In this document: positions 26,418 to 37,602 of the stretch, in pieces
How the letters are laid out: each line of letters begins with the position of its first letter
Numbering within the stretch: the first letter of the stretch is position 1
From: Allobaculum stercoricanis DSM 13633
Lineage (GTDB): Bacteria > Bacillota_I > Bacilli_A > Erysipelotrichales > Erysipelotrichaceae
Direction: 5' to 3'
Assembly (NCBI RefSeq): GCF_000384195.1
Contig: NZ_KB913034.1
Location: 980,507 to 1,044,506 of the forward strand
DNA length: 64,000 nt
Position numbers and translations under genes: made by a program
Notes under the pieces: generated by a model
What the model saw: the letters and a program-made list of their open reading frames with translations, nothing else
What the model was told of the DNA's origin: nothing
Databases searched by the model: none

Positions 26418-27740
26418 TTATTGTTCCCTTTTCGCACGTTGTTTTGCTTTTGCACGTTCACGTTTTTGTTGCTGAATTTCTTTACGGATCATTGCTCGTT
26501 TTGCGCGGCGTTTCACATTTTCTAATTCTTGTGCACGTTTCTTTTTGTAGTTTGGTTTTACTTTTTTCGCTTTTTTATGAACAACTTTCCCTAACTCAGC
26601 ATTCATTTCTACTTTTTTATTCGGCGCATTTCGTTTCGTACGATCTTTCACTTCGACAAAATGGCCATCTTTAATGTCCATTTCTTTAAAATCAATGCCG
26701 CGTTTTCTAAGTGTTACGACTGCTTGTTGATCTTTTGGTGAAGCGATCGCAATCGCTAAACCATCACGTCCTGCTCTTCCTGTACGTCCAGAACGGTGTT
26801 CGTAGAATTTTAAATCTTTTGGGAAACCACAAGAAATAACATGTGTAATTCCTTCTAAATCAATTCCTCTCGAAGCAATGTCACTTGCGACAATATAAGA
26901 CTTTTTCTGGGATTGGATTTGACGAATCGCGCGAGAACGTTCACGAGCTTCTAAATCCCCATGTAATTCGACTAAATCATATCCCGCTTGACGCATATCA
27001 TGAGCAAGCGTTGCCGCTTCTTGGTTGGAGTTCGCAAAGATTAAGCATACATAAGGATGAATTACACTTAAAACATCTGATACACGTTCGGACATTGTCT
27101 TGTGTTTTAAAGGAATTAAATAATGCTCTATATCCGCCGCAAATTCTTCATTACTACTAATGCGAATGAGTTCTGGATTATTGAGATACTTTTTCAAGAA
27201 TGGCTGGAGCATTTCTGGAATAGTTGCCGAGAAGACCATAACTGTAATGTCTTGGGACATGTGGCTTAAAATCATGTCGACATCTTCCAAAAAGCCGAAT
27301 TCCATGGTCATATCTGCTTCATCAATGACCATGATTTTTGCGGTATTTAAAAGAAGAGTTTGATCATCTAAGAACAAATCTTTCATTCGTCCTGGTGTTC
27401 CAATTACGATATGTGGAACTAGACCACCTTCTTTTTTCTCCATTCCACCTGTGACTAAACGAATACGCACATCAAAATGATCAGCGAGCTTTTTACATCT
27501 TTCATATAATTGCCAAGCGAGTTCACGAGTAGGTACGGAAATTACAGCTTGAACTTCATCCATTGACGCGTCGATTGCTTCGAAAATCGGCATAAAGAAG
27601 GCATGGGATTTGCCTGATCCGGTTGTCGAAATTCCGATTAAATCGCGTTGTTTATCTTTACGGTGAATCACCGCTTCTTGAATCGGAGTCAAAGTTTTGA
27701 ATCCTTCGACTTTCATCATCTCTTCGATACGGTTCATCAT
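26418..27740 (-). CDS. cshB: DEAD-box RNA helicase (CshB-like)
   Basis: A 440-aa ATP-dependent RNA helicase. It has the Q-motif GFKTLTPIQ, motif I STTGSGKSH (Ser replaces the usual Thr of GKT), PTRELAWQ, DEADMTMEF, FSAT and HRSGRTGRAGRDG. A very basic C-terminal tail of about 70 residues likely binds RNA. The start is taken at ATG 27740 after GAGGTG; the next codon is also ATG. Downstream nfo is co-transcribed. The CshB name rests on gene order and length. Confidence 0.9.
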   Translation of the reverse strand: MMNRIEEMMKVEGFKTLTPIQEAVIHRKDKQRDLIGISTTGSGKSHAFFMPIFEAIDASMDEVQAVISVPTRELAWQLYERCKKLADHFDVRIRLVTGGMEKKEGGLVPHIVIGTPGRMKDLFLDDQTLLLNTAKIMVIDEADMTMEFGFLEDVDMILSHMSQDITVMVFSATIPEMLQPFLKKYLNNPELIRISSNEEFAADIEHYLIPLKHKTMSERVSDVLSVIHPYVCLIFANSNQEAATLAHDMRQAGYDLVELHGDLEARERSRAIRQIQSQKKSYIVASDIASRGIDLEGITHVISCGFPKDLKFYEHRSGRTGRAGRDGLAIAIASPKDQQAVVTLRKRGIDFKEMDIKDGHFVEVKDRTKRNAPNKKVEMNAELGKVVHKKAKKVKPNYKKKRAQELENVKRRAKRAMIRKEIQQQKRERAKAKQRAKREQ

Positions 27741-28017
27741 CAACACCTCTTTCTTTTATTTGTATTTCTATCTCATCTATTCTAGATCAATGATAGAATA
27801 AAAGCCGACAAGTTCAGTTCATGACTTGTTATTGGCTTATTCGATATTTTAGTTGGACGAATATAGATCGTCCCTAGTTAAAAATTTTAACATTCGAATT
27901 GCAAGTTTACCAAAACTAACGCTTATTGAAAAGAGAACGGTTATAAGATTTTGTTTTTCTTGATTCAATTTACATAAAAATACAATATGCTTTACATAAA
28001 GCTAGATAGGAAGATTC

Positions 28018-28896
28018 ATGATCGAAATCATCGAAGCAAGTGTTCAAGGTTTTTGTAAAGGGGTGACACAAGCGCTTACCCTTGTTGATCAAACTTTACA
28101 ATCCGATTGTCCACGCCCCATTACGATCTTAGGTTCGTTAGTCCATAACGATTTTGTTAATCAATCTCTTAAAGAAAAAGGAATTAGAGTTTTAGAAGCG
28201 AAACAGAAAAGTCGCCTTGAATTACTCGATCAAATTGATGCGGGTACTGTGATCTTTACAGCACATGGTGTCAGTGATCAAGTTCGCCAAAAAGCAAAAG
28301 ACAAGGGATTACATGTCGTGGATGCTTCTTGTCCTTTTGTTCGCTATACTCAAAACCTTATTGCCAAACACTTACAACAAAAAGAAGTCATTTTCTATAT
28401 CGGCAAAAAAGGTCATCCGGAAGCTGAAGGAGCAACGTTTCAACAGCAAGATGTCTATTTGATAGAAACGATTGCTGATATTCCCGATCATATTAATCAA
28501 CCCATTTTTGTCACAAATCAAACAACGATGTCTATTGTCGATTTACAACAATTATTTGATGCTATTCAAGAACACTATCCTCAAGCTGTTTTTTGCGATG
28601 AAATTTGCAATGCAACGCGCGTGCGCCAAAAAGCCGTTTTAGATCTTGCCAATCAAAATATTGATTTATTGATTGTTGTAGGCGATCCAGCTAGTAACAA
28701 CACCAGAAAACTGGCTCAAATTGGCAAAACTGCCCAAATAGAACAAGTCATCCAACTTGAAGATGCAAGCCAACTGCATCCTCAACAATTAAGTGGCGTC
28801 AAACGGCTCGCTATTACAAGTGGTGCGAGCACGCCTGCCTTTTTAAAAGAAGCCATTATTCAAAAAATTAAAGAAATTGATTCAAACACATTTTAA
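28018..28896 (+). CDS. ispH: 4-hydroxy-3-methylbut-2-enyl diphosphate reductase
   Basis: IspH (LytB), 292 aa, the last Fe-S enzyme of the MEP isoprenoid pathway, making IPP and DMAPP. The three cluster cysteines are in GFCKGVTQAL, DASCPFVRYT and DEICNATRVRQ. Conserved HGVS, GHPEAEG and NNTRKL segments are present. AGGAAG precedes the ATG. In Bacillus ispH lies near dnaG-sigA-trmK and cshB-nfo; here the same genes are close but ispH runs the opposite way. Confidence 0.96.
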   Translation: MIEIIEASVQGFCKGVTQALTLVDQTLQSDCPRPITILGSLVHNDFVNQSLKEKGIRVLEAKQKSRLELLDQIDAGTVIFTAHGVSDQVRQKAKDKGLHVVDASCPFVRYTQNLIAKHLQQKEVIFYIGKKGHPEAEGATFQQQDVYLIETIADIPDHINQPIFVTNQTTMSIVDLQQLFDAIQEHYPQAVFCDEICNATRVRQKAVLDLANQNIDLLIVVGDPASNNTRKLAQIGKTAQIEQVIQLEDASQLHPQQLSGVKRLAITSGASTPAFLKEAIIQKIKEIDSNTF

Positions 28897-28941
28897 AAAA
28901 CACCACATCTTTGGCTTATCGTCCATGGATGTGGTGTTTTT
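28895..28941. terminator. bidirectional terminator between ispH and rho
   Basis: AACACCACATC pairs with GATGTGGTGTT (28928-28938), with A and T runs on the two sides, so it can serve both converging genes. Confidence 0.85.
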
Positions 28942-28981
28942 CTATCATTGAACTGTAATCTCGCTAATCAATTTATCTTTA

Positions 28982-30103
28982 TTATTTTTCAGATTCTTTC
29001 GTTAACAATTCTACTAATGTTTGATTGTTAGAACATACCGCAAATGATTTTAATACATCCAAAGTCGCTTGTTCTTCTTTAATTCTTGCGTGCGATCGAA
29101 TTAAACTAGCCGCTTTTTGTTCATCTTTGGATAACAATAAATCATCCTTACGTGTTCCTGAACGTAAAATATCAATCGCAGGGAAAATTCGCTGGAACGC
29201 TAAATCTCGACTTAAGACAAGCTCCATATTTCCTGTTCCTTTAAATTCTTCAAAGATAACCTCATCCATACGGCTTCCCGTATCCACTAATGCAGTTGCC
29301 AAAATCGTTAATGATCCCCCTTCCCGAATGTTTCGGGCTGCTCCAAAGAAGTGTTTTGGATAATAGAGGGAAAGTGGATCAAGACCACCGGAAAGGATTT
29401 TTCCCGAATTTGGTACAAGTAAGTTATATGTTCTTGCTAAACGAGTGATGGAGTCTAATAAGATCACAACATCGCCACCCATTTCGACGAGTGCTTTTGC
29501 TCGTTCAATCGCCATTTCGGCAACACGGCGATGGTGTTGCGGTTCTTCATCAAACGTCGAATATACAATTTCTACGTTATGATCGATAATTGTATCTTTA
29601 ATATCGGTTACTTCCTCTGGACGTTCATCAATTAATAAAATAATTAAATGCACATCTGGATGATTCACTTGTAAAGAATGGGCGATTGTTTTTAATAATG
29701 TCGTTTTTCCGGCTTTTGGTGGAGAAATAATCAATCCACGTTGGCCTTTCCCGATTGGACAAAGCAAGTCAATTAATCGTCCAGACATATTCTCATCATC
29801 CGTTTCCATTTTAAATCGCTCCGTAGGTGAAATTGGAGTCAAACGTTCAAAATGGGTTCGATGTAATGAATGAATAATCGGTTGATCGTTGACACTCTCA
29901 ACTTGACTGAGTTGTCTTGCTTTATTGTCTTCAATGCGATCGTTTAATTGACCACGAATCAAATCTCCTTGTCTTAGACGCATTGATTTAATTCGATTGG
30001 CACTAATGTAAATATCATTTTTACTCGACAAGTAGTTTTCACCACGGAGGAATCCATACCCGTCTTGCAAGATCTCTAAAACGCCTTCTACTGTTTCGCT
30101 CAT
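28982..30103 (-). CDS. rho: transcription termination factor Rho
   Basis: Rho, 373 aa, a hexameric ATP-dependent RNA translocase. The cold-shock-like RNA-binding domain ([15 protein letters not shown]) is at the very N-terminus; the variable N-terminal domain of longer Rho proteins is missing. The ATP site is [11 protein letters not shown], followed by [11 protein letters not shown] (Walker B) and the secondary RNA-binding Q/R loops. The start is ATG 30103, with GAGGAG just upstream; a longer frame from 30142 has no good site. Confidence 0.95.
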   Translation of the reverse strand: MSETVEGVLEILQDGYGFLRGENYLSSKNDIYISANRIKSMRLRQGDLIRGQLNDRIEDNKARQLSQVESVNDQPIIHSLHRTHFERLTPISPTERFKMETDDENMSGRLIDLLCPIGKGQRGLIISPPKAGKTTLLKTIAHSLQVNHPDVHLIILLIDERPEEVTDIKDTIIDHNVEIVYSTFDEEPQHHRRVAEMAIERAKALVEMGGDVVILLDSITRLARTYNLLVPNSGKILSGGLDPLSLYYPKHFFGAARNIREGGSLTILATALVDTGSRMDEVIFEEFKGTGNMELVLSRDLAFQRIFPAIDILRSGTRKDDLLLSKDEQKAASLIRSHARIKEEQATLDVLKSFAVCSNNQTLVELLTKESEK

Positions 30104-30286
30104 AGTCTCCTCTTTTTCTATTTCACTAAAAATTGCATACAAAAATGGATTTCAACGATAGATAAAATTGATGTCAGTACAATCAAATGATTATTGAGTT
30201 CAAAAAGAATCTGAAAATTCCAAAGTTGAATACTCCAAATTGAAAAATTAAATACGAATGCAAAAAATGTATTGAATAATCAAGAT

Positions 30287-30332
30287 CTTTTCAATCGAAA
30301 GATGCTTAGATCACGTACTTTCGATTGAAAAG
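30287..30332 (-). repeat. 15-bp perfect inverted repeat behind trmK
   Basis: CTTTTCAATCGAAAG (30287-30301) and its exact reverse complement (30318-30332) with a 16-base loop. It lies just after the trmK stop and may end that transcript, although the T run is short. A related sequence lies behind glyS (33983-34034). Confidence 0.75.
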
Positions 30333-30347
30333 ACTCAATCTGTTCCT

Positions 30348-31025
30348 CTATTTCTCTTCTTTGTCTATCATTTTACGATAACGTCTGTCAATCCATTTGA
30401 GCTTATTTTGTAAAGTTGCTTGTTGATCCAGTGGCATTTTTTCTAAAATGGTTAACCATTGCGCTTTTTGCCATTGTAAATATTGTCGATAATCTTCATG
30501 ATCGAGCACATTCAATCCAAGCAATAAATCTTCTTCTAAAGCTTGTTGTTCACAAGTAGGATGAGCTCTTTGTACGATAAGGATCGGATAAAAATGGCCA
30601 TCATGAACTACTTGTTCTTTAACAATTTGCCAACCACTCTTGATTAAAAAAGCTCTTAAATCGACTGCATCTTTATGTGGACATAAAATCATTGAATTGA
30701 CGGATTGTGGAATAGGATCTGCTTGCAAAATATCAATGATTAACTTTCCACCCATCCCCGCAATAATGATTTGCTTCGTATCTAAAGGCAAATTATGAAT
30801 TCCACTTTCGAGGTGTGTTTCAATTTGATCTTCGAGATGAAAAGATTGGATATTTGCCTTTGCTTGTTGTAGAGGACCTTCTCGCAAATCACAGGCATAG
30901 GCTTTTTTTACTTTTCCTTTTAATACGGCATCGATACAAACTAAACCATGATCACAACCGATATCCGCAATGATCGGTTCGCTCGCTAGTGAGGCGATTG
31001 TTCTTAATCGTTTTGAAATTTCCAT
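30348..31025 (-). CDS. trmK: tRNA (adenine-22-N1)-methyltransferase
   Basis: TrmK (YqfN), 225 aa, methylates A22 of tRNAs using SAM. The Rossmann motif is IADIGCDHGLVCIDAV near residue 18, followed by AGMGGKLIIDIL and ILCPHKDAVDLR. A C-terminal coiled helical part follows. Its start overlaps the sigA stop by one base, and dnaG-sigA-trmK forms one operon as in Bacillus. Confidence 0.93.
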   Translation of the reverse strand: MEISKRLRTIASLASEPIIADIGCDHGLVCIDAVLKGKVKKAYACDLREGPLQQAKANIQSFHLEDQIETHLESGIHNLPLDTKQIIIAGMGGKLIIDILQADPIPQSVNSMILCPHKDAVDLRAFLIKSGWQIVKEQVVHDGHFYPILIVQRAHPTCEQQALEEDLLLGLNVLDHEDYRQYLQWQKAQWLTILEKMPLDQQATLQNKLKWIDRRYRKMIDKEEK

Positions 31026-32086
31026 TATGACTCCATAAATTCTTTTAAGCGTTTTGAACGCATGGGATTGCGTAATTTTCGTAAAGCTTTTGATTCAATT
31101 TGACGAATGCACTCCCTTGTGAGTTGAAACTCTTGACCGAGTTGGTCTAAAGTATGCGTTTTTCCATCTACTAAACCATAGCGAAGCAATAAAACTTGTT
31201 CTTCTTTTGGCGTTAGTGTTTGTAGTAAATTAGCTAATTCTTCTTTGAGAAGAGTTTGATTCGTATAATCCGTAGGCGATATTGAGGTTTGATCTTCGAT
31301 AAAATCTCCAAGTTGAGAATCATTTTGATCACCAATTGGAGTTTCCAAAGAAACAGGTTCAAGCGTTAGACGTTGAATTTCTCGAATACGATCAACAGAT
31401 AATCCTTCCATTTTTTCGGCAATTTCCTCAGATAATGGCTCTCTGCCTAAATCTTGTGTTAATTGTCTCGAAACTTTTGTCAGTTTATTGATCAATTCAA
31501 TCATATGCGCAGGGATACGAATCGTTTTTGCTTGATCCGCAATTGCTCTTGTGATCGCTTGCCGAATCCACCATGTCGCATAAGTCGAAAACTTAAAGCC
31601 TTTTGTATAATCAAATTTATCAACCGCTTTAATCAGACCGCAATTTCCTTCTTGGATCAAGTCAAGAAGTGGCAATCCGCGCCCCGTATATTTTTTGGCA
31701 ATAGAAACCACGAGGCGTAGATTGGCTTGAATCAAAATATTTTTCCCCTCAATGTGCCCTTCCAAATATTGTTTTGCAGCAGCTTGTTCTTCATCTAATG
31801 TTAATAAAGGAATTTGTCCAATCTGATGTAAATACATTTTGACTGAATCATAGCTTTGATGGGTTTGTTTATTAAATGATTGTTCTAAAGTAGCTACTTC
31901 ATGATCTTCAAATTGCTGTTGCAAACTTGGACACATTTGATTAACCAAATCTTCTCTTTTTTTGTCATCGAATTGTATTTCACTCATCCGATCTTCTTCC
32001 AAACGATTCTCCAGACCATAATCTAGTTTTTGTTCGGGATTGAATAAAGTTTGGCGTTTTTCGGTTGAGTTTAATGTATCTTTCAT
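31025..32086 (-). CDS. sigA: primary RNA polymerase sigma factor
   Basis: SigA/RpoD, 353 aa. Region 1.2-2.1 starts near [12 protein letters not shown]; region 2 is [20 protein letters not shown] and [17 protein letters not shown] (-10 recognition); region 3 and region 4.2 follow ([27 protein letters not shown]). Two differences from the usual sequence are GNCGLIKA (normally GNIGLMKA) and TRECIRQIE (normally TRERIRQIE). The start is ATG 32086 with AAAGGAGGAG upstream. It is in the dnaG-sigA-trmK operon. Confidence 0.95.
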   Translation of the reverse strand: MKDTLNSTEKRQTLFNPEQKLDYGLENRLEEDRMSEIQFDDKKREDLVNQMCPSLQQQFEDHEVATLEQSFNKQTHQSYDSVKMYLHQIGQIPLLTLDEEQAAAKQYLEGHIEGKNILIQANLRLVVSIAKKYTGRGLPLLDLIQEGNCGLIKAVDKFDYTKGFKFSTYATWWIRQAITRAIADQAKTIRIPAHMIELINKLTKVSRQLTQDLGREPLSEEIAEKMEGLSVDRIREIQRLTLEPVSLETPIGDQNDSQLGDFIEDQTSISPTDYTNQTLLKEELANLLQTLTPKEEQVLLLRYGLVDGKTHTLDQLGQEFQLTRECIRQIESKALRKLRNPMRSKRLKEFMES

Positions 32087-32111
32087 TGAAGACGGACTCC
32101 TCCTTTCTATT

Positions 32112-33848
32112 TTAAATCTGATTTTTTCTGCAGACCAAATCACGTTTCTTAATTAACAAATCTTTTAATTCCAAAGGATTTTTGACTTGTTTAATTTGGG
32201 TATTAATTGCATTGATTTGATTTTCAATGACATCTTTTAAAATCTTTTTTGTCGAATCATTGAACAACTGATCAATCATATCGCTATAATCCGGCCAATC
32301 TGCTAATTCTAAAAAGAGTTGTTTGACATCACTTTCTTCGAGCACTTCAAATAAAGAAAGTGGATCGATAGTCGAATGTTGTTTATAAAAAAGTTGCAGA
32401 TACTTAAACAATGTCATGCAAGTTGGATTCGTAAATACTCCCACTTGCTCATTGTATTGATCGATAAATTGATCCGAGCGTAACATGCACCATAAAACGG
32501 ACTTTTCGGCATGATCATGGCCAGGTTCTACTGGTGGGGTTACAATCGGTTGGGCAAATTGATGACCCGCTTTTTTCGGTTGCCAAGATGAATGTTCTTT
32601 TTCAAAACTATAACCGGTCAATTCTTTTAAACGATCAAACATCACCGGTTGTTCGTATTGTTCAAGAGAATTACGAATAATTCCCTCCATCAATTTGGCA
32701 TATTGCTTTTTATCTTCATAATTTTGCAGATTATATTGGGTTTGTAGATAATCAAAGGCAAATTCTGCATAACTAATAGTAGAGTTAACCGCTTGTTGTA
32801 AAGCTTCCGCACCTTTTTCAATAAAAATATCATCCGGATCTTTGGCTTGTGTCGTATGAACAAACGAAAAGCGAATTCCGGCTTTAAATGCAGCTTGTGC
32901 AAAGTTCCATGCTGCTTTTTGTCCAGCACTATCTTGGTCATAGAAAACTACAACTGGCACATGAAGATTTGCGATCAAATCAAGTTGCATCGGCGTACAG
33001 GCTGTTCCTAGATTGGCAATTCCTTCATACATGCCTGCTTTAGCAAGACCTAAAACATCCATTGCCCCTTCGCATAAAATGACTCGTCCCGCTTTTGCGG
33101 CATATTTCTTTGCACGGTGGTAGTTAAAGATCAAATGGCTTTTTTCATAAAGTACCGTTGTCGTCGTATTCACGTATTTAGCCTTCTTGGATGAACCTGG
33201 CAAAATTCTTGCTGTATAGCCGACCGGTTGTCCATTTGCATCGTGAATCGGAATTAAAATACGTTCATAAAAATAAGGGATATAAGATGATTCCCCGGCT
33301 ACGATCAAACCTGTTTGTTCTAATACATCACGATCTTTAATCCGCGCCTGCAAATATTGGCTGACCATATCAAAGGAAGGCACGTAACCAATATCAAAAT
33401 CATCGATGATTTGTTTAGAAAATTTCCGCTCAGCTAAATATTGGCTCGCTTGTAAGCCATCCGGACTATTGAGTTCATATTTTCCATAAGCAGTAAATAG
33501 ACGTAATGCATCATAAAGTGGTTGATTTGGATCTTTTGTTTTTTGTGGTTCATGGATTAGTTGTAAAGGATAATGAATGAGTTCGGCTACTTTGATCAAT
33601 GCATCTTGATAAGTGATTTTTTCGATTTCACTGACAAATTTAATCACATTTCCCCCTGCACCACAGGCAAAACATTTATAAATTTGTTTATCCAATGAAA
33701 CATGCATACTTGGCGAATGATCATCATGGAATGGACAAACGCCAACATACTCTTTGCCTTTTTTATCGAGGGGTACATAACGTGAGATGATATCGACAAT
33801 ATCAGCTTGATCTAAAATATTTTGATGATCTCTTTGCGAAACACGCAT
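32112..33848 (-). CDS. dnaG: DNA primase
   Basis: DnaG, 578 aa, makes RNA primers at the fork. The N-terminal CHC2 zinc finger is [13 protein letters not shown] to CFACGAGG. The catalytic core and TOPRIM motifs [12 protein letters not shown] and [12 protein letters not shown] follow, and a helical C-terminal helicase-binding region ends the protein. GGGAGGAG lies before the ATG. First gene of the macromolecular synthesis operon. Confidence 0.95.
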   Translation of the reverse strand: MRVSQRDHQNILDQADIVDIISRYVPLDKKGKEYVGVCPFHDDHSPSMHVSLDKQIYKCFACGAGGNVIKFVSEIEKITYQDALIKVAELIHYPLQLIHEPQKTKDPNQPLYDALRLFTAYGKYELNSPDGLQASQYLAERKFSKQIIDDFDIGYVPSFDMVSQYLQARIKDRDVLEQTGLIVAGESSYIPYFYERILIPIHDANGQPVGYTARILPGSSKKAKYVNTTTTVLYEKSHLIFNYHRAKKYAAKAGRVILCEGAMDVLGLAKAGMYEGIANLGTACTPMQLDLIANLHVPVVVFYDQDSAGQKAAWNFAQAAFKAGIRFSFVHTTQAKDPDDIFIEKGAEALQQAVNSTISYAEFAFDYLQTQYNLQNYEDKKQYAKLMEGIIRNSLEQYEQPVMFDRLKELTGYSFEKEHSSWQPKKAGHQFAQPIVTPPVEPGHDHAEKSVLWCMLRSDQFIDQYNEQVGVFTNPTCMTLFKYLQLFYKQHSTIDPLSLFEVLEESDVKQLFLELADWPDYSDMIDQLFNDSTKKILKDVIENQINAINTQIKQVKNPLELKDLLIKKRDLVCRKNQI

Positions 33849-33982
33849 CGTGACTCCTCCCTTCTTTATTTGTTATAGACTAAAATTGGCAATGTTTCCT
33901 AAATATAAAGAAGGATTGAAACAATCTTCCAAAGCGCATGAGTAAAACACTTGTTTGTAACAACGTTTTAAACAAAAGCGGT

Positions 33983-34034
33983 AAAGTCGAAAGATGCTTC
34001 AATCCTAAAATATTATTGATTTTCGATTGAAATC
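33983..34034 (-). repeat. imperfect inverted repeat behind glyS, related to the one behind trmK
   Basis: TCGAAAGATGCTT (33987-33999) and TTCGATTGAAA (34022-34032) also occur in the 30287-30332 element, in the same order and also directly behind a leftward gene. It may act as a terminator or 3' end signal. Confidence 0.55.
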
Positions 34035-35420
34035 TTATTCAAAACGAGTGCGAGATTCGATATATTCTTGAACTTCAGTTAATGGAATACGAACTTGTTC
34101 CATAGAATCACGTTCACGAACTGTTACACATCCATCTTTTTCAGTTTCAAAGTCAACAGTAATGCAGAATGGTGTACCAATCGCATCTTGACGACGATAA
34201 CGTTTACCAATAGATTGTGCATCATCAAATGTTACGCTTACAGATTTACCTAACTGACGAGTTAATTCCATTGCTGGTTCAGAAAGTTTTTTACTTAAAG
34301 GTAAAATAGCTGCTTTATAAGGAGCAAGCGCTGGATGTAAACGTAAAACTGTACGAATATCATTTTCACTAATGACTTCTTGTTCTAAAGCTTGAGACAT
34401 AACAGCTAAAATTAAACGTTCAACACCAACAGATGGTTCAATAACATATGGAATATATTTTTCGTTTGCTTCTTGATCGAAATATTCCAAAGACTGTTTA
34501 GATACGTTTTGATGAGCAGTTAAGTCGAAATCAGTACGGTCTGCAATACCCCAAAGTTCACCCCAACCAATTGGATCACCAAATAAATATTCGATATCTG
34601 TAGTCGCATTGGAGTAGTGAGATAATTCTTCTTGGTCATGTGCTCTTAAACGTAAACGATCTTTTTGAAGACCTAAATCATATAAGAACTGTTCACACAT
34701 ACCTTCTAATTTTTTGAACCATTCTAAATCTGTACCTGGTTTGCAGAAGAATTCTAATTCCATCTGTTCAAATTCACGTGTACGGAAAATGAAGTTACCT
34801 GGAGTGATTTCATTACGGAATGATTTACCAATTTGACCCACACCAAAAGGTAATTTACGACGCATTGTTCTTTGAACGTTTTTAAAGTTAACGAAAATAC
34901 CTTGTGCAGTTTCTGGACGTAAATAGATTTCACTTTTTGCATCTTCAGTAACCCCTTGGAATGTTTTGAACATCAAGTTGAACTGACGAATTGGTGTGAA
35001 GTTTTTCTTTCCACAGTTTGGGCAAACGATATCGTGTTCATCGATATACGCTTCCATTTCTTTGTTGGACCAACCTGCTGGGATCACTTCTCCATGTGAT
35101 GCATCTTCAATTAATGTATCTGCACGATAACGTGTTTTACATTCTTTACAGTCCATCAATGGATCAGAGAATCCACCAACGTGACCACTTGCAACCCATA
35201 CATTTGGGTTCATCAAAATTGCGGATTGAATTCCGACGTTTTCAGGTTGTTCAGTAATAAAACGTTTCCACCATGCATTTTTGATATTGTTTTTGAGTTC
35301 AATTCCTAAAGGACCAAAATCCCATGTATTGGCAAGACCACCATAGATTTCTGAACCTTGGTAAACGAACCCGTAGTTCTTCATATGTGCAACGATATCA
35401 TTGAAACTTAAGTAGCTCAT
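34035..35420 (-). CDS. glyS: glycine--tRNA ligase (single-chain type)
   Basis: A class II dimeric glycyl-tRNA synthetase, 461 aa, of the eukaryote/Bacillota single-chain type. Signatures are [22 protein letters not shown], an insert with CKECKTRY and [39 protein letters not shown] in two adjoining motifs, and [12 protein letters not shown] (motif 3). The start is ATG 35420, supported by GGAGAG; the frame upstream to 35555 has no such site. No T-box leader seen. Confidence 0.95.
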   Translation of the reverse strand: MSYLSFNDIVAHMKNYGFVYQGSEIYGGLANTWDFGPLGIELKNNIKNAWWKRFITEQPENVGIQSAILMNPNVWVASGHVGGFSDPLMDCKECKTRYRADTLIEDASHGEVIPAGWSNKEMEAYIDEHDIVCPNCGKKNFTPIRQFNLMFKTFQGVTEDAKSEIYLRPETAQGIFVNFKNVQRTMRRKLPFGVGQIGKSFRNEITPGNFIFRTREFEQMELEFFCKPGTDLEWFKKLEGMCEQFLYDLGLQKDRLRLRAHDQEELSHYSNATTDIEYLFGDPIGWGELWGIADRTDFDLTAHQNVSKQSLEYFDQEANEKYIPYVIEPSVGVERLILAVMSQALEQEVISENDIRTVLRLHPALAPYKAAILPLSKKLSEPAMELTRQLGKSVSVTFDDAQSIGKRYRRQDAIGTPFCITVDFETEKDGCVTVRERDSMEQVRIPLTEVQEYIESRTRFE

Positions 35421-35633
35421 TCTTTCTCTCCATTCATTTTTATCTTTTTCTTTTTGAGAACATTCAAAAGTATAAAGCTTGTCTGAAAAAAACAAAATTC
35501 GATCCCGTTTAATCGAATCATTTACAAGACAAAATAGCTCATTCATGTTTATCAATGACTAAGTTTAACACGTTTTCTCTTATGTTTCATCCGCTTTTCA
35601 TCAGCATTGCCTGATCCATATATAGAAAATAGA

Positions 35634-35702
35634 GTAGAGGGAGACTATCTGTGAGTCTCGCCCCTCTCATTGCACCGTACGTACGGTTCTCGTATACGGC
35701 GC
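35634..35702 (-). ncRNA. group II intron ribozyme domains V and VI
   Basis: On the minus strand GCGCCGTA-x-ACCGTACGTACGGTGC folds as the catalytic domain V hairpin (35672-35702). It is followed by a GAGAGGGGCGAGACT/AGTCTCCCTCT stem for domain VI, ending at the 3' splice site. Confidence 0.75.
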
Positions 35703-35722
35703 TACAGCTTTACAGTTTTATT

Positions 35723-37027
35723 TCATGCGTTATAAAATGATAAATAGAGATTAAGGGGATCGATCAATCCTGATCGATCTCCTTTTCTCATTGCCAAAAT
35801 ATTTGGTGAGATCAGAAAGTTCACTGTTCGCATTCCTGCTGTCCTATATAGGCCTAGCCTGGAGTTGGCCGTTTGTCTGATCAATTCAGATTCTAAAGGC
35901 CATTTAGATATGCGATTCAATTTCATCAGGTTATCGAAGATTGTTCGTGGTCTTTTCCACTGTTTCAATATGACAACTCGGATTTTATGCCTGAGCCACT
36001 CACCGAACTTAGTCAGGAACTTTTTCATCGAACCAATGCTAAAATAGTTAATCCAACCTCTGACGATTTGGTTTACTTTTGTAAACACGTCTTTTAATGG
36101 TGATGCGACCGCTCTTTTCCTACAAAGAACTTCTTTGATTTTGTCATAGAGTCTTTGTTTGCGATCATTTGTTGGTTTTGCTTTCCATCCATCTTTACCC
36201 TTCCAAAAGGTGAAACCTAGAAAGGTACTTTCTGGTGGTCGACATACATGGGTTTTAGTTGCACTGACAGTGAGAAATAGTTTCCTTTCTAACCAACTGG
36301 AAACTGATTTCATGATTCTATTCGCAGCCATTTCACTTTTGACGAAAATTACGACGTCATCGGCATATCTGCAGAATCTAAGACCTCTACTCTCTAATTC
36401 TTTGTCGAATAGATCTAGATAGATGTTGGCTAGTACTGGCGAAATGCACCCACCTTGCAGTGTGCCGAGATCACTTTTTACGATCTTGCCCTCCTCAAGC
36501 ACGCCTGCTTTGAGGAAGAATCGGATCAGATGGAGAACTTCTTTTTCATTGATGAGATTTCGGATCAGTGAAATGAGTTTATCGTGATTCACTTTGTCAA
36601 AGAATTTCTCGATATCTAAATCGATGACCCAGTCGTAACCTTCGTTCAGGTAATTCAATGCCTGCATGATGGCATCATGTGCACTTCTGCCTTTACGAAA
36701 ACCAAAACTACTATCACTAAACGACGGGTCAAAGATGAGATCGAGCACCTGGGCAACTGCCTGTTGAATGGCTCTGTCCATGACAGTTGGAATACCTAAC
36801 GGGCGTTTCTTTCCATAAGGTTTAGGGATATAGACCCGTCTGACCGGTTGGGGCTTATATTTCATATTCAGTATAGCCTCAGTAATTTCTTCCTGATGCT
36901 TATCCCAGTAGGATTCAAGATCACCCACTGTGACTCCATCTATTCCGGCTGAACCTTTATTCCGTTGGACAGCTCGGATAGCTTGATTCATGTTTTCTGA
37001 TTGAAGTATTGATTCAATTAAACGCAT
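35723..37027 (-). CDS. ltrA: group II intron reverse transcriptase/maturase
   Basis: A 434-aa intron-encoded protein close to class C maturases. The RT palm has FGFRKGRSAHDA, DLDIEKFFDKVNHDKL, LQGGCISPVLANIYLD and the catalytic CRYADDVVIF. A thumb/maturase domain follows (GWINYFSIGSMKKF). There is no C-terminal HNH endonuclease, as usual for class C. The TPQGG motif reads TLQGG here. Full length, so retrohoming may still be possible. Confidence 0.92.
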   Translation of the reverse strand: MRLIESILQSENMNQAIRAVQRNKGSAGIDGVTVGDLESYWDKHQEEITEAILNMKYKPQPVRRVYIPKPYGKKRPLGIPTVMDRAIQQAVAQVLDLIFDPSFSDSSFGFRKGRSAHDAIMQALNYLNEGYDWVIDLDIEKFFDKVNHDKLISLIRNLINEKEVLHLIRFFLKAGVLEEGKIVKSDLGTLQGGCISPVLANIYLDLFDKELESRGLRFCRYADDVVIFVKSEMAANRIMKSVSSWLERKLFLTVSATKTHVCRPPESTFLGFTFWKGKDGWKAKPTNDRKQRLYDKIKEVLCRKRAVASPLKDVFTKVNQIVRGWINYFSIGSMKKFLTKFGEWLRHKIRVVILKQWKRPRTIFDNLMKLNRISKWPLESELIRQTANSRLGLYRTAGMRTVNFLISPNILAMRKGDRSGLIDPLNLYLSFYNA

Positions 37028-37570
37028 GATGGGTCTTTTTTCTTTTCACAAACAAATTCAGATCATCCTCGTCCAGAGTGTCCCAGAAGATTACGTTTCT
37101 TCTGTGTTGGATTTTTCCAGATTTACAGATTACTGGTTTGTTATTTCAAAGCGGAACGCTCTGAAAAACCATTAGGGCCTTCAGTCGATGACTTACTATG
37201 CCCTCAGCTGACTTCTCGCGACAAACCTTATTTCGACCGAACCCGTATTCTTGGGCCACCGATTGCTGATTTTAAAGCATCTCGGAATATCGTCCGCGAG
37301 ATCTCTCGGGGTAAGACACACATCTTTCACTGCACAACCTTTTGATTTATCGTCTTGGCGTTACGTTTGTCTTTTGGGCTTTGGTTTGTTACGCAACCTT
37401 ACCCGCCATTTGGCCTTATATCAGGTTTCTGTTCGTAGGCTCGACAGATTTGCTACACCGCTTCCTTCACCCCGGCCTCACGGCCTTCGGCTTGCGGTTT
37501 GCTACACTTGGCGACAAATACCCGTGGTCGGACTTTCACCGACAAGATGTGTGTCATGCCCGACACACGT

Positions 37571-37602
37571 AAAAAACGAAACCTGAAGATGCAGATTTCG
37601 TT
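37571..37602 (-). terminator. terminator of the PP2C gene (intron insertion site)
   Basis: AACGAAA (37575-37581) with TTTCGTT (37596-37602), plus CTG/CAG inner pairs and a G-U wobble. On the minus strand it runs into TTTTTT, then AC and the intron. Confidence 0.85.

Larger units (their letters stand above)
35634..37568 (-). mobile_element. group IIC intron with its maturase gene
   Basis: About 1.94 kb. The 5' end on the minus strand is GTGTGTCGGGC (from 37568) and the 3' end is CTCTAC (to 35634), the normal GUGYG...AY boundaries. Domain V is recognisable near 35672-35702 and the reverse transcriptase lies within domain IV. The 5' splice site is 2 bases after the T run of a terminator hairpin (37571-37602), the classic target of class C introns. 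The host site is between a PP2C gene and glyS, so no coding sequence is broken. Confidence 0.88.

Noticed and set aside
35421..35555. Longer N-terminus for glyS
   Set aside because: The known GlyRS start and a good GGAGAG site are at 35420; the extension has no site and no family match.
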